Assembly (NCBI GenBank): GCA_934129745.1 | Contig: CAKOWZ010000001.1 | Span: 186,001 to 250,000, forward strand | Direction of reading: 5' to 3' | DNA from: an uncultured Clostridia bacterium | GTDB taxonomy: Bacteria; Bacillota; Clostridia; TANB77; CAG-508 | DNA length: 64,000 nt | Shown here: piece after piece, positions 36,131-44,312 of the stretch | How positions within the stretch are numbered: the first letter of the stretch is position 1 | Layout: every line of letters begins with the position of its first letter | Notes under the pieces: generated by a model | What the model was told of the DNA's origin: nothing | The model's database searches: none | Seen by the model: only the letters and a program-made list of their open reading frames with translations | Translations under genes and position numbers: made by a program

Positions 36131-36674
36131 ATATAATGAATATTATGTGAATTTCAATAGAGAATATTGTGTAATTTATTCTTTTATGCAAGGAAAACAA
36201 CTTGTAGCAATAGTTGCTAATAATAAATTTGACAAAGGTACAATCAGAAGTATTGCTAATGAGCTAAGAAAAATGCATCTAGTAACAAGTAATATGAGAA
36301 ATGATTTACTTAAGGTAGAATTTGCTGATAAAATAGAAAGAAAATCATTGTTAAATTTTGATCTTACAAAGCATAATATTTTTGTAAATGAGAACAGAGT
36401 TGGATTTATAGATTTTGATGATGCAAAATATGGTGATAGTATTTGTGATATAGCAATAGTAATTTCTTTAATTTTTATTTCAAAGAAAAATGGATTTAAT
36501 GTGGAAGGAGCAAAATATTTTTTAGATGAATATTATTCAGAGAATGAAAAAATCAGATTACTAGAAGAAAAGTTAATAAAAATCTATGCAATAGAATGGG
36601 TTAATTATATTATAAATAATAATGAATTCGAGAGTTCTTTAAAGGAGAGCTTTGAGTTTAAAAGAAAAATATGA
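36099..36674 (+). CDS. Phosphotransferase (APH-like), C-terminal part after the frameshift
   Basis: Continues the preceding entry from GGA 36099. It has VIYSFMQGKQL (hinge), FDLTKHNIFV (catalytic loop; the usual HxDxxxxN appears as FDLTKHN, so the first His is replaced) and VGFIDFDDAKYGD (the DFD metal site). It is shorter than the related gene at 40060-41127. The substrate cannot be told; such proteins also include choline and homoserine kinases. Confidence 0.65.
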   Translation, partial: GILVPEVISTKYNEYYVNFNREYCVIYSFMQGKQLVAIVANNKFDKGTIRSIANELRKMHLVTSNMRNDLLKVEFADKIERKSLLNFDLTKHNIFVNENRVGFIDFDDAKYGDSICDIAIVISLIFISKKNGFNVEGAKYFLDEYYSENEKIRLLEEKLIKIYAIEWVNYIINNNEFESSLKESFEFKRKI

Positions 36675-36899
36675 TTATAAAACTAATAGCATATGTAATG
36701 CCTAAAAGTTTAGCACATAAAAAATTTTTAACAGTGCTACCAAAATAAAAATATCCAATAACAGTCATTATAAGCATTGGATAAAACAGTAATTTTAAAT
36801 GCTCCCATGTACTTTCATTTTATTCAAGTGAAAATAATAGTATGATATCACATAGTATTTATATTTTAAACAATAGTGTATCAAAAAGGATCTTTTAAT
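36675..36899 (-). pseudogene. Decayed membrane-protein fragment
   Basis: On the minus strand, about 36815-36680 reads a hydrophobic run (LKLLFYPMLIMTVIGYFYFG, then NFLCAKLLGITYAISFI) without a start, ribosome site or full domain. It looks like the remnant of a permease. I do not recognise the family. Confidence 0.3.
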
Positions 36900-36935
36900 C
36901 CTATCATATAAAAAATATGATAGGAGGTTTATTTT

Positions 36936-37112
36936 ATGGATTACGAAATAATGATGAATGGCAATGTAAAAATAGGACAAATAGCTCCTGATTTTGAAGC
37001 GGAAACTACAATGGGAAAAGTAAAGTTATCAGATTATAAAGGAAAATGGGTTGTATTCTTTTCACATCCAGGGGATTTTATCCCAGTGAAGTCTGCATCT
37101 TTGGATGAATAG
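36936..37112 (+). pseudogene. Truncated peroxiredoxin (AhpC/TSA) remnant
   Basis: ATG 36936 with AGGAGG. It reads [20 protein letters not shown] and [13 protein letters not shown], the start of a 1-Cys-type peroxiredoxin, but where the catalytic PVCTTE should be it has PVKSAS and stops after 58 residues. The peroxidatic Cys is lost, so it is inactive. A perfect hairpin (36900-36924, CCTATCATAT with ATATGATAGG) covers part of the ribosome site. The 230 bp after it hold only degenerate sequence. Confidence 0.75.
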
Positions 37113-37348
37113 ATGAAAACACTTGATATTGCTGATAAAATTTGATGACGATAAGTTTTAGCATTAAGTAAAAAACAAGAATGTATAATGTCAAATGCAT
37201 ATATAAGTTCAATTCTTAATATATCAAAAGTGTAATTGATTAGTTCGTTGAGGGATAAAGGATATTGGTTGAAAATAATTGTGTCTTTTTGTATAATAAA
37301 TTTATAGATAAAAATATAGTTACAGTTTAGTAAAAAAACTCAATACAT

Positions 37349-37377
37349 TTGCAATTAACATAAAATTGTGATATAAT
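37349..37377 (+). promoter_or_regulatory. Promoter of the DGR operon
   Basis: TTGCAA (37349-37354), 17 bp, TATAAT (37372-37377) with a TG extended -10. The transcript would start near 37384. Confidence 0.6.
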
Positions 37378-37392
37378 ATAAGTATCATATAT

Positions 37393-37457
37393 GTATAACG
37401 CTACTTATACAGAAAATAAATTATAAAAATTTTCTGGAGGGGTAGCGTAACCTCCAG
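37393..37457 (+). promoter_or_regulatory. Structured leader with two hairpins and complementary loops
   Basis: Hairpin 1 is GTATAA-CGCTAC-TTATAC (37393-37410). Hairpin 2 is CTGGAGG-GGTAGCGTAA-CCTCCAG (37434-37457). The loop CGCTAC of the first is fully complementary to GTAGCG in the loop of the second, so a kissing complex is possible. It sits between the promoter and the ribosome site (GGAGGT, 37471-37476) of the DGR target gene. Structure seen by eye only. Confidence 0.5.
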
Positions 37458-37482
37458 AGTGTATTACTTAGGAGGTAATAAT

Positions 37483-38193
37483 ATGATCGGATTCGGTAAA
37501 TTTTCAAAAATGGCAGAGACTACAACAATTACATCCCTCACTGACAATCGTCTGGTGAAAATCGACCCGCAGGAGCCTGGTTTCTTTGATGAAGTTCTTA
37601 ACTTCAAGTCAATAAATAAAAGCATCAATGATTTTATTGAAGCAGTTGCTGAGGTTAAGGAGGAGAGAATTGAAGCTTTCTACAGACCAATTTATGATCC
37701 TTCTGATGCTGATGACCACCTGGTTGCTTATATGAAGGGAATGAGACCTGCGACAGGTCATAGTTACAATTGGTGGGTTAAAACAGCCTCTAATATGTCT
37801 GCAGTTGAAGGTCGGCACTGGTGTGTGGCTACAGAATATCAGTATTATGCCTTTTTAGTATGGCTGATTAATCAACTGATTAAAGCTGAAACTGTAGAGG
37901 AAACCTTGAATAAAATAATAATCGACTCGAAAGAGTTAGGACATTATTATAATTCTAAAGGCTCAACTGAGGGAATTGAATCTGAGCCAACGGGATCAAG
38001 ATGTATTTGCGGGATTTATGATCTTGCTAATGTATCTAAAATTCTGGCATGCTCGAATCAGGAAGCCGGAGGCTTTTGGCTTGGTGGTGGCGGTTGCGAT
38101 AATGATAGCATCAGCTATCCGCTTGCCAACCTCAACCATTACACTTATGTAGATCTTGGCAACGATAATAGTGTGGGTATGCTTGTGCTTTAA
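37483..38193 (+). CDS. DGR target protein (C-terminal variable, C-type-lectin-like)
   Basis: A 236-aa protein. ATG 37483 follows TAGGAGGTAATA; an earlier in-frame ATG overlaps the leader hairpin. There is no signal peptide. Residues 1-100 are of unknown type. About 105-140 hold EGRHWCVATEYQYYAFLVWL, similar to the 'W-x-PT-x-x-E' start of formylglycine-enzyme/C-type-lectin folds used by DGR targets. The C-terminal 38 residues are encoded by the variable repeat and end in VGMLVL. Compared with the template, 12 residues have changed, mostly Asn to Gly, Asp, Ser, Tyr, Ile or Leu. Base composition is richer in GC than the neighbours and it contains a CGG Arg codon, suggesting transfer. Likely a binding protein whose ligand surface is diversified. 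Confidence 0.85.
   Translation: MIGFGKFSKMAETTTITSLTDNRLVKIDPQEPGFFDEVLNFKSINKSINDFIEAVAEVKEERIEAFYRPIYDPSDADDHLVAYMKGMRPATGHSYNWWVKTASNMSAVEGRHWCVATEYQYYAFLVWLINQLIKAETVEETLNKIIIDSKELGHYYNSKGSTEGIESEPTGSRCICGIYDLANVSKILACSNQEAGGFWLGGGGCDNDSISYPLANLNHYTYVDLGNDNSVGMLVL
38077..38189 (+). repeat. DGR variable repeat (VR)
   Basis: A 113-bp copy of the template repeat at 39577-39689, offset exactly 1500 bp. It differs at 14 positions, all where the template has A: eight A-to-G, five A-to-T and one A-to-C. All non-A positions are identical. The 3' end GTGTGGGTATGCTTGTGCT is invariant and is the likely start site for mutagenic homing. The first base after it differs (T here, C in the template). Confidence 0.95.
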
Positions 38194-38229
38194 GTAGCAC
38201 TGCTCACTGAAAAGAATCCAAACGAGTAT

Positions 38230-38250
38230 GGGACTTGCTTTGCAGGTCCT
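38230..38250 (+). other. Hairpin just downstream of the VR
   Basis: GGGACTTGC pairs with GCAGGTCCT (two G-T pairs) around TTT, 41 bp after the VR. Phage DGRs have a hairpin at a similar place that stimulates retrohoming. Confidence 0.5.
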
Positions 38251-38276
38251 GTATTCATGTATGTAGAAAGGAAAAA

Positions 38277-38639
38277 ATGGGTATGAATAATCAATTAGTT
38301 ATAATAAGAAAAATAGAAAAATATATCGAATATATGCTTACAATTTTAATAAAATTACCAAGAACAGAAAAATTTAGTATCGGTACTGAAATAAAAACAA
38401 GTATGTATGATATGTTAAAAAATATATTATTTGCAACAAAAATAGAAAAAAAGAAAAGATTAGAATACTATAATATTGTTGATAGTAATATTTATTATCA
38501 AAGAATTTGTATAAGAATTATGTATAATAATAAATGGATTGATATGACAAGATATAAATATAGTAATGAGATGCTATCAGAAATAGGAAAAATGTTAGGA
38601 GGCTTAATTAAGTCTTTAGGTATTAAAGAAAATGCCTAA
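38277..38639 (+). CDS. avd: DGR accessory protein Avd
   Basis: A 120-aa all-helical protein. ATG 38277 has AAAGGA upstream. The layout matches Avd four-helix bundles: an N-terminal helix (NQLVIIRKIEKYIEYML), LPRTEKFSIGTEIKTSMYDML, a helix with RLEYYNIV and a C-terminal EMLSEIGKMLGGLIKSLGI, which closely follows the family ending. Avd forms a basic pentamer that binds the reverse transcriptase and template RNA. Its stop overlaps the RT start by 8 bp. Confidence 0.85.
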   Translation: MGMNNQLVIIRKIEKYIEYMLTILIKLPRTEKFSIGTEIKTSMYDMLKNILFATKIEKKKRLEYYNIVDSNIYYQRICIRIMYNNKWIDMTRYKYSNEMLSEIGKMLGGLIKSLGIKENA

Positions 38640-39693
38640 AACAGTGAGAAATGTGTATGATAATTGTTTATCATTTGAAGAATTGTTAAAAGCACATAAA
38701 ATGGCTAGACGAGGAAAAAGAGAGAAAATAGAAGTTATTATTTTTGAACTTAATTTGGAAAGTGAATTATTAGAATTACTCGAAGAATTGAAACATGGAA
38801 AATATAAAACGGGACTGTATAGAACTTTTAAAATACATGAACCAAAAGAAAGAATTATACAGGCTTTACCATATAGAGATAGAGTAGTCCATCAATGGTA
38901 TGTTGAAAATTTTATGAAACCATTTTTTGTACCACAGTTTATTGAAACAAGTTATGCAGGTATTATAAATAGAGGAATGCATAAAGCGGCAAAAGATGTT
39001 AAAACATCTATGATAAAATTAAGTAAAAAGTTAAAAGATTATTACATTTTAAAAATGGATGTTACTAAGTATTTTGCAAATATAGATAAAAAAATTTTAT
39101 GGGAAATAATTAAAAAGAAAGTTAAAGATAAAAAAATATTATGGTTAACACGAGAAATTCTATTGTCGACCGAAGGTATGAAGGGATTACCATTAGGAAA
39201 TTATACTTCACAAATGTTTGCAAATATATATTTAAATGAGATTGATCAATATGCAAAACATATATTAAAATGTAGATATTATTTTCGATATATGGATGAT
39301 ATTGTAATTTTATGTAACAATAAAGAAGAAGCGAAAGAAAGATTGCAAAAATTAACTGCTTTTTTAGAAGAAAAATTAAAATTAACTTTTAATTCAAAAA
39401 CAAAAATTTTTAAAAACACACAAGGAGTGAACTTTTGTGGATATAAAATCAAATCGAATTCTATTAAGATAAGGAATTCAAGTAAATATAGAATGAAAAG
39501 AAAATTAAAAGGATATACAAAATTATTAAAAAGTGGTAAAATTACTTTGCCAGAAATCCAAAGAAGTATAGCCGGATGGCTTGGTGGTGGCAATTACAAT
39601 AATAATAGCAACAACAATCCGCTTGCCAACCTCAACCATAACACTAATGTAGATAATGACAACAATAATAGTGTGGGTATGCTTGTGCTCTAA
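38632..39693 (+). CDS. DGR reverse transcriptase with template-encoded C-terminal tail
   Basis: A 353-aa group-II-intron-like reverse transcriptase. Motifs: ALPYRDRVVHQWYVENFM, DYYILKMDVTKYFANID, GLPLGNYTSQMFANIYLNEID (the GxxxSQ form characteristic of DGR enzymes) and the catalytic YMDD (about residues 220-223), then GVNFCGYKI. The last 38 residues are translated from the template repeat itself, in the same frame as the variable repeat, giving an Asn-rich tail. It copies template RNA into cDNA with errors at adenines and the cDNA replaces the VR. Confidence 0.93.
   Translation: MPKTVRNVYDNCLSFEELLKAHKMARRGKREKIEVIIFELNLESELLELLEELKHGKYKTGLYRTFKIHEPKERIIQALPYRDRVVHQWYVENFMKPFFVPQFIETSYAGIINRGMHKAAKDVKTSMIKLSKKLKDYYILKMDVTKYFANIDKKILWEIIKKKVKDKKILWLTREILLSTEGMKGLPLGNYTSQMFANIYLNEIDQYAKHILKCRYYFRYMDDIVILCNNKEEAKERLQKLTAFLEEKLKLTFNSKTKIFKNTQGVNFCGYKIKSNSIKIRNSSKYRMKRKLKGYTKLLKSGKITLPEIQRSIAGWLGGGNYNNNSNNNPLANLNHNTNVDNDNNNSVGMLVL
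39577..39689 (+). repeat. DGR template repeat (TR)
   Basis: The invariant donor copy, rich in AAC and AAT codons at the positions that vary in the target. It lies wholly inside the 3' coding end of the reverse transcriptase gene, just before its TAA. It is identical to the VR except at 14 adenines. Confidence 0.95.
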
Positions 39694-40059
39694 TACTAAA
39701 TCAGATTATATATTTTAAGGAATATATACAGTATTTGTATTAGTTATTAAAGGAAGTTTGTTCCTTCTTAAATGTAAGTTTAAGTAAATATTTTTATAAA
39801 GATTTGTGTGTTAGTAGTGAAAAATGAATATACGCAAATCTTTTTGCCCAGGCGAATGTGTTGTTAGCTTTAAATAAGCGGCAACCACATTTTCTGTGGT
39901 TTCTCATTTTCTACTACTATTATACACAGTTTTTAATCATAAATCAAATAATTTTATAAAAATACTTTTACTTGACACAAACTGAAATTCATTGCTTTCA
40001 TTTTCCATCTTGCAAACCTCAAAAAAATACTATAAAATAAAACAAAAAGGAGCCACGCC
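39694..40059. other. Intergenic region with two hairpins
   Basis: AAGGAA/TTCCTT at 39750-39766 is a weak hairpin. AACCACA/TGTGGTT at 39893-39911 is followed by TCTCATTTT and probably ends the DGR operon. No gene was found. Confidence 0.5.
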
Positions 40060-41127
40060 ATGCTAGAAAAAACAGTATTCACGCACCAAGAAATAATCAA
40101 CAAAATTCAAGAAAAATACAATATTTCTATAACTAAAATTGAACAAGAACCACGAGGTAGTGCAAACATTTTTTATGTATATGATAATCAAGAAACAAAA
40201 TATGTATTAAAAGAATTCGAATCAGCATGTAATCAAGAAAATGTAATAAAAGAAATAAAAATAATAAATCATCTAAAAAGTAATGGAATAAAAGTTCCAA
40301 ATTATATAAAAATGGAAAACCAAGAATATTATTTCAAATACAAAAACAGAACAGTAATTCTAATGGAATTTATTAATGGATATATAAAAGAAAGTAATAC
40401 AGGAACAACAGCTCAAGTAATAGAATCTGCAGAAATATTAGGTAAAGTGGCGAAATCACTAGAAAACTATGAAGACTTGCCAGAAGATTTAATTGAAAAA
40501 TGGTGTAATAATAATAAGTTGAGGGAAGGAAAGAAAAAATTTATACAATTATTAAAAATAGTGGATAAATTAGAGGAGTCAATTCAACATGGGCAACAAT
40601 TGAATCTACCATCATCTGAAATTTTCTCGAAAATAAAATTAGATATAAACCAAAGAATGGAAATTATAACAGCTTTGGAGAAGATGGATTTTTCGGAAAT
40701 GAAGGATTTAACTTTAAAAAACAGTCATGGTGATTATAGTATAATGCAATTTATTTACAAAGATGAAAAGGTAGAAGCATTATTAGATTTTGCTAAAGCA
40801 AGAAAAATGCCAATTGCATGGGAAATTATAAGGTCGTTTACATATATAGATAAGGATTGTGAAAATGGAGATATAAATATAGAAAATTTATTGAATTACA
40901 CTAAAGTGGTAATGAAATATATAAGTTTAACCAAATGTGATTTAAAATGGATGCCATATTTTTATTTAATTCAATTAGTAAGCAGTCCATTTGGGTATGA
41001 GGAATACCTAAATGATAACAGTCAAAAAAAATTATTAGAATTTGCTTTTTGGAGATGTAAGATGAGTAAAACATTATTTGAAAAATCACAGGAGATATCA
41101 GGAAGAATTTTGCAATTATTAAATTAA
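40060..41127 (+). CDS. APH-family phosphotransferase
   Basis: A 355-aa kinase-like protein related to CotS, choline and aminoglycoside phosphotransferases. It has an N-lobe with GSANIFYVYDNQETKYVLKEF (ATP-binding Lys), hinge VILMEFINGY, catalytic loop NSHGDYSIMQFIY (HGD) and LLDFAKARKMPIAWE (metal-binding DFA). All core residues are present, unlike the broken paralogue at 35903-36674. GGAG precedes the ATG. The substrate is unknown. Confidence 0.8.
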   Translation: MLEKTVFTHQEIINKIQEKYNISITKIEQEPRGSANIFYVYDNQETKYVLKEFESACNQENVIKEIKIINHLKSNGIKVPNYIKMENQEYYFKYKNRTVILMEFINGYIKESNTGTTAQVIESAEILGKVAKSLENYEDLPEDLIEKWCNNNKLREGKKKFIQLLKIVDKLEESIQHGQQLNLPSSEIFSKIKLDINQRMEIITALEKMDFSEMKDLTLKNSHGDYSIMQFIYKDEKVEALLDFAKARKMPIAWEIIRSFTYIDKDCENGDINIENLLNYTKVVMKYISLTKCDLKWMPYFYLIQLVSSPFGYEEYLNDNSQKKLLEFAFWRCKMSKTLFEKSQEISGRILQLLN

Positions 41128-41149
41128 TCAAATAAGGGAGGATTGCAAC

Positions 41150-41578
41150 ATGAAAACTCTAACAATAAAACAGCCTTGGGCAACATTAATAATCCAAGGA
41201 GACAAAAGATTTGAATTTCGTAGTTGGAAAACTAGTTACAGAGGAGACCTATTAATACATGCAGGAAAAGGAATAGATAAAGAAGCAATGAAAAGGTTAA
41301 AAAAATATATTCCAGAAGACATGCCATTAGGTAAGATAATAGGAAAAGTTAAATTAGTAGATTGCATAAAAATGTCGCCCGAGTTCAAAGAAATGTTATT
41401 AAAAGAAAATAATGAGATATATACCAAGAGCTCATTTCAAGAAAACTATGGGTGGCAAGTTGAAAATGTGGAGGTGTTTAATCATCCAATGCCAGTTAAG
41501 GGACATCTTAGTTTATGGGAATATGAGGTGGAGGAAAATAGTAAAGAGTTAAAAGAATTTTTAAATAATAACAAATGA
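41150..41578 (+). CDS. ASCH-domain protein
   Basis: A 142-aa PUA-like fold. MKTLTIKQPWATLIIQGDKRFEFRSWKT and RGDLLIHAGK are the characteristic ASCH start, and VEVFNHPMPVKGHLSLWEY closes the barrel. Such proteins bind nucleic acid; some cleave modified nucleosides. It lies 22 bp after the phosphotransferase with a GGGAGG ribosome site, so the two are probably co-transcribed. Confidence 0.88.
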   Translation: MKTLTIKQPWATLIIQGDKRFEFRSWKTSYRGDLLIHAGKGIDKEAMKRLKKYIPEDMPLGKIIGKVKLVDCIKMSPEFKEMLLKENNEIYTKSSFQENYGWQVENVEVFNHPMPVKGHLSLWEYEVEENSKELKEFLNNNK

Positions 41579-41624
41579 ATTCTAAAAAATGACAAATTAA
41601 ACATAAACAAATAACAAAAATAAG

Positions 41625-41660
41625 GAGCGGAGAAAAAATCTCCGCTCTTAGCAGTTTTTA
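41625..41660 (+). terminator. Intrinsic terminator
   Basis: GAGCGGAGA pairs with TCTCCGCTC, followed by TTAGCAGTTTTT. Confidence 0.8.
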
Positions 41661-41692
41661 ATTAAAAAAACTCTAAATCAAATTCAAAAAAA

Positions 41693-42312
41693 CTAAGGCC
41701 CCTTGGCAAAAGCCACAGTTTGTGTTACAGCAAACAATATTAACTCTAATACAACTACAGCACTTGCAATACCACAAATAACTCTACTGGGTTTGCTTTC
41801 AGAACGGCAAAGTTTAAATGCAATTTTAGGCTTTTTCAATGGCCAGAAAAACTGAACTTTTTTTGTATTAAAAAAATCAAGCCCAATATGAGACAACATC
41901 GCAATTCCAAAAGGCAGTACCATTGCAGGAAAAATAACCCACAACCTTCCACATAAAGCAACAACACATAAAAGTGAATGCATAAAAGTTCTATGTGAGG
42001 TAGTGATTCCATAACAGCAAATAAACAAAATAAAACCAAGCCCTAAAAGGATTCTAGTAATATTTGTTTGAGATTCCAACAATGATAAAATTCCAATGTG
42101 AAAAATAGCCTCGGCTAAAGTGCATAGTGCAACAGCAATTACAGAAACCAAAATAATTATATCTAAGTCTTTGCGAGATTTTGAAGTAGTAATATCAATA
42201 TCTGAAATTAAACTTCCAATTGCTGCACTTGTCAAACATATAGCAAGTGATTTAAAACTTGTTGGCCTAATAAATGCTACTGAAATAGTGCAAGATGAGT
42301 GTTTTTGGTCAT
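41693..42312 (-). CDS. YdjM-like inner-membrane protein, 5' frame interrupted
   Basis: A membrane protein of the metal-dependent hydrolase/YdjM family (PF04307). It has GSLISDIDI, SHRTFMHSL and SHIGLDFFNTKKVQFFWPLKK, the conserved His/Asp blocks between membrane segments. The only good ribosome site (AAAGGAGA) precedes ATG 42312, but that ATG reads MTKNTHLALFQ and a stop. The family frame resumes at ISVAFIRPTSF, so one base appears lost (or a -1 shift is needed) near 42285. It is probably a mildly broken gene. Confidence 0.7.
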
Positions 42313-42564
42313 TTGTATTATCTCCTTTATAAATAAAAATATGGTAGAATAATATCATATTTTGTAAAAAATATTCAAGAAAAAATAAGTCTATATGGCA
42401 TATTTTAGTAAATATCATTTTATAATTTTTATATTTATAATTTATTTTCCTAAAAAACATTGCAAGTTCTAGATTTTATGATAAAATCTAAAAGAAATAA
42501 TTTCATAAAGAACAATAAAAGGAAAGAATAATGAAATAAAAAAAGATATTAGGAGGAAAAACAA

Positions 42565-43026
42565 ATGGAAGAAACAACAATCAATTCAAAACAACCATAT
42601 TTAAGACCAGTAGTAACATTAATTATCTACAAAGACGGAAAAATTCTTTTACAAAAAAGAGAAGACAATGGTTGCTGGGCTATACATGGCGGTGGAATTG
42701 AGCTGGGTGAAAAATATATTGAGGCACTTAATAGAGAAATAGAAGAAGAGCTAAATATAAAACCTATAAATCCAGAATTAATGGGAATTTACTCAGGAAA
42801 AGAATTATTTAATATTTATCCAAAAAGCAAAGATCAAGTATACATTTTAAATCATGTATTTTTCTGTGAAAAATTTGAGGGTGAAATAAACTTTACTGAT
42901 GGAGAAGTTAAAGACTTAAAATGGTTTGATTTAGATAATTTACCAGAAAACATTTTTAAAGTAAATAGACCTATTATAAATGATGTAAAAAAATTTGTTA
43001 ATGATAGAAAAGTTATAGTAAATTAG
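42565..43026 (+). CDS. NUDIX hydrolase
   Basis: A 153-aa pyrophosphohydrolase acting on nucleotide derivatives. The Nudix box reads GGIELGEKYIEALNREIEEE, fitting GX5EX7REUXEE, with the final Gly replaced by Asn. The strand before it (LRPVVTLIIYKDGKILLQKRED) is typical. GGAGGAAA precedes the ATG. The substrate cannot be inferred. Confidence 0.9.
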   Translation: MEETTINSKQPYLRPVVTLIIYKDGKILLQKREDNGCWAIHGGGIELGEKYIEALNREIEEELNIKPINPELMGIYSGKELFNIYPKSKDQVYILNHVFFCEKFEGEINFTDGEVKDLKWFDLDNLPENIFKVNRPIINDVKKFVNDRKVIVN

Positions 43027-43168
43027 TTTTTATTTTTCTGCTAACAAGGCAGAGTTATATATATGTGGTAAAATGGTTGAAAATACAACTATTTTATTAA
43101 AGAAACATGTGGTCAGAGACTCATTTGCAAAACACTATAAGTAGTAAACATCATGAGGAGGTATTATT

Positions 43169-43681
43169 ATGATACTTAATAATGTAAATGATTTAGTCAA
43201 TGTGGTGGAAAAAAATCGGCAGGGCAAAAAGGTTGTTTTAGCAACCGGAACTTTCGACTTATTCCACTATGAGCACCTTAAGTATTTAGAAGGTGCAAAA
43301 CAGCATGGGGATATTCTTGTTGTGGCAGTGAAGAGTGATAAGTGTGCCTCTTTGAAAGATCCACAAAGACCTATGATTAGTCAGAACCAAAGAATTGCGA
43401 TTGTAGATGCAATAAAGTATGTTGATTATTCAATAATTGTAGATTACAATCCAAATATCAATCTTGAAGTTGAAGCTGAAAATGCTAAACAGAAAGAATG
43501 GCTGATTATCTTTCAAGAACTTTTTAAGAATTTGAAACCAGATGTGCTTTATTATGAAAATAATGAAGTACTTCAAACTGCTAGAGATAAGGTTTTTAAA
43601 AAGTACGGTATTACTGGGAAAATGAAGAAGAGAGGAGAATCAATTTCTACAACTGAAATTATCAAGAAACTGACAATTTAA
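43169..43681 (+). CDS. Cytidylyltransferase-like nucleotidyltransferase
   Basis: A 170-aa Rossmann-type transferase. The nucleotide-binding signature is ATGTFDLFHYEHLKYLEGAK (HxGH here appears as HYEH), followed by VVAVKSDKCASLKDPQRP and a C-terminal KRGESISTTEIIKKL (the RTxGxSTT-type motif). Similar to sugar-phosphate and glycerol-phosphate nucleotidyltransferases. Codon use is richer in GC than the neighbours and includes a CGG Arg codon, suggesting acquisition. Confidence 0.8.
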   Translation: MILNNVNDLVNVVEKNRQGKKVVLATGTFDLFHYEHLKYLEGAKQHGDILVVAVKSDKCASLKDPQRPMISQNQRIAIVDAIKYVDYSIIVDYNPNINLEVEAENAKQKEWLIIFQELFKNLKPDVLYYENNEVLQTARDKVFKKYGITGKMKKRGESISTTEIIKKLTI

Positions 43682-43733
43682 AATTAGGGACGGAGATTTA
43701 TTTTAAATTTAAAAAAATTTCCGTCCTTAATTT
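43681..43733. repeat. GGACGGA/TCCGTCC palindrome
   Basis: AAATTAGGGACGGA pairs with TCCGTCCTTAATTT around an AT-rich loop. It is the same type as the palindromes at 58203-58259 and 60690-60744. It may terminate the preceding gene. Confidence 0.7.
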
Positions 43734-43742
43734 CAACAAATT

Positions 43743-44071
43743 TTAAAGCGGAAGTTCATAGAGATTTTCACCATTCAATAAATATAGCACCAAACTTTTC
43801 GTAATACCCAACTAAATCTGTTTTTAAATATAATTTGTGAAATCCACGAGATTTTGCTTCATGCATAATTGCTGAGCTAAGTAATTTAGAATATCTGTTA
43901 CCTCTGAATTCCTCCTTTACAAACTTAAAATTAAATGATTTCAGTATAAAAGAATAATTATCTAGTGTTTTAAAGAAGTAAAACTAAAACGTTTCTATTT
44001 TTTTCATCATAAGTGTATTTTCGAGAAATGTCAATAAATTTAATAATAGATACAGGGTAATTTACCTACAT
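43743..44071 (-). pseudogene. GNAT acetyltransferase remnant
   Basis: The minus strand reads VNYPVSIIKFIDISRKYTYD after an ATG-TAG, then in another frame KSFNFKFVKEEFRGNRYSKL (the acetyl-CoA loop) and KTDLVGYYEKFGAIFIE, and in a third frame GENLYELPL and a stop. At least two frameshifts and a nonsense codon make it a decayed gene. The rest of 43734-44312 has only the promoter region of the ABC transporter. Confidence 0.7.
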
Positions 44072-44312
44072 TTCTTTAATACATTTTAAAATATTTAATT
44101 ATCTATATTTTACAAAAATTTTATATACTTTCATTGAAATTAAATGAAAATTCATATATAATTCTTTTAGAAAGAAAACTTAGTTCGTAACATATTGTTT
44201 AACCACACCATAAGAAATTTTCGTTGAATTTTTTAGACTTGAAACTAGTAAGAGTTATCTTATTTTAATTTCAAAATAAACATAGAAAAATATTTAGAAA
44301 AGGTGATAACAA

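Noticed and set aside
43743..44071. Adding the GNAT remnant to the CGG frameshift list
   Set aside because: Its breaks involve TGG, a different indel and a nonsense codon, so it is ordinary decay.
35680..44312. A clear attL/attR pair for an island at ssrA
   Set aside because: No second copy of the tmRNA 3' end was found by eye in the downstream region.
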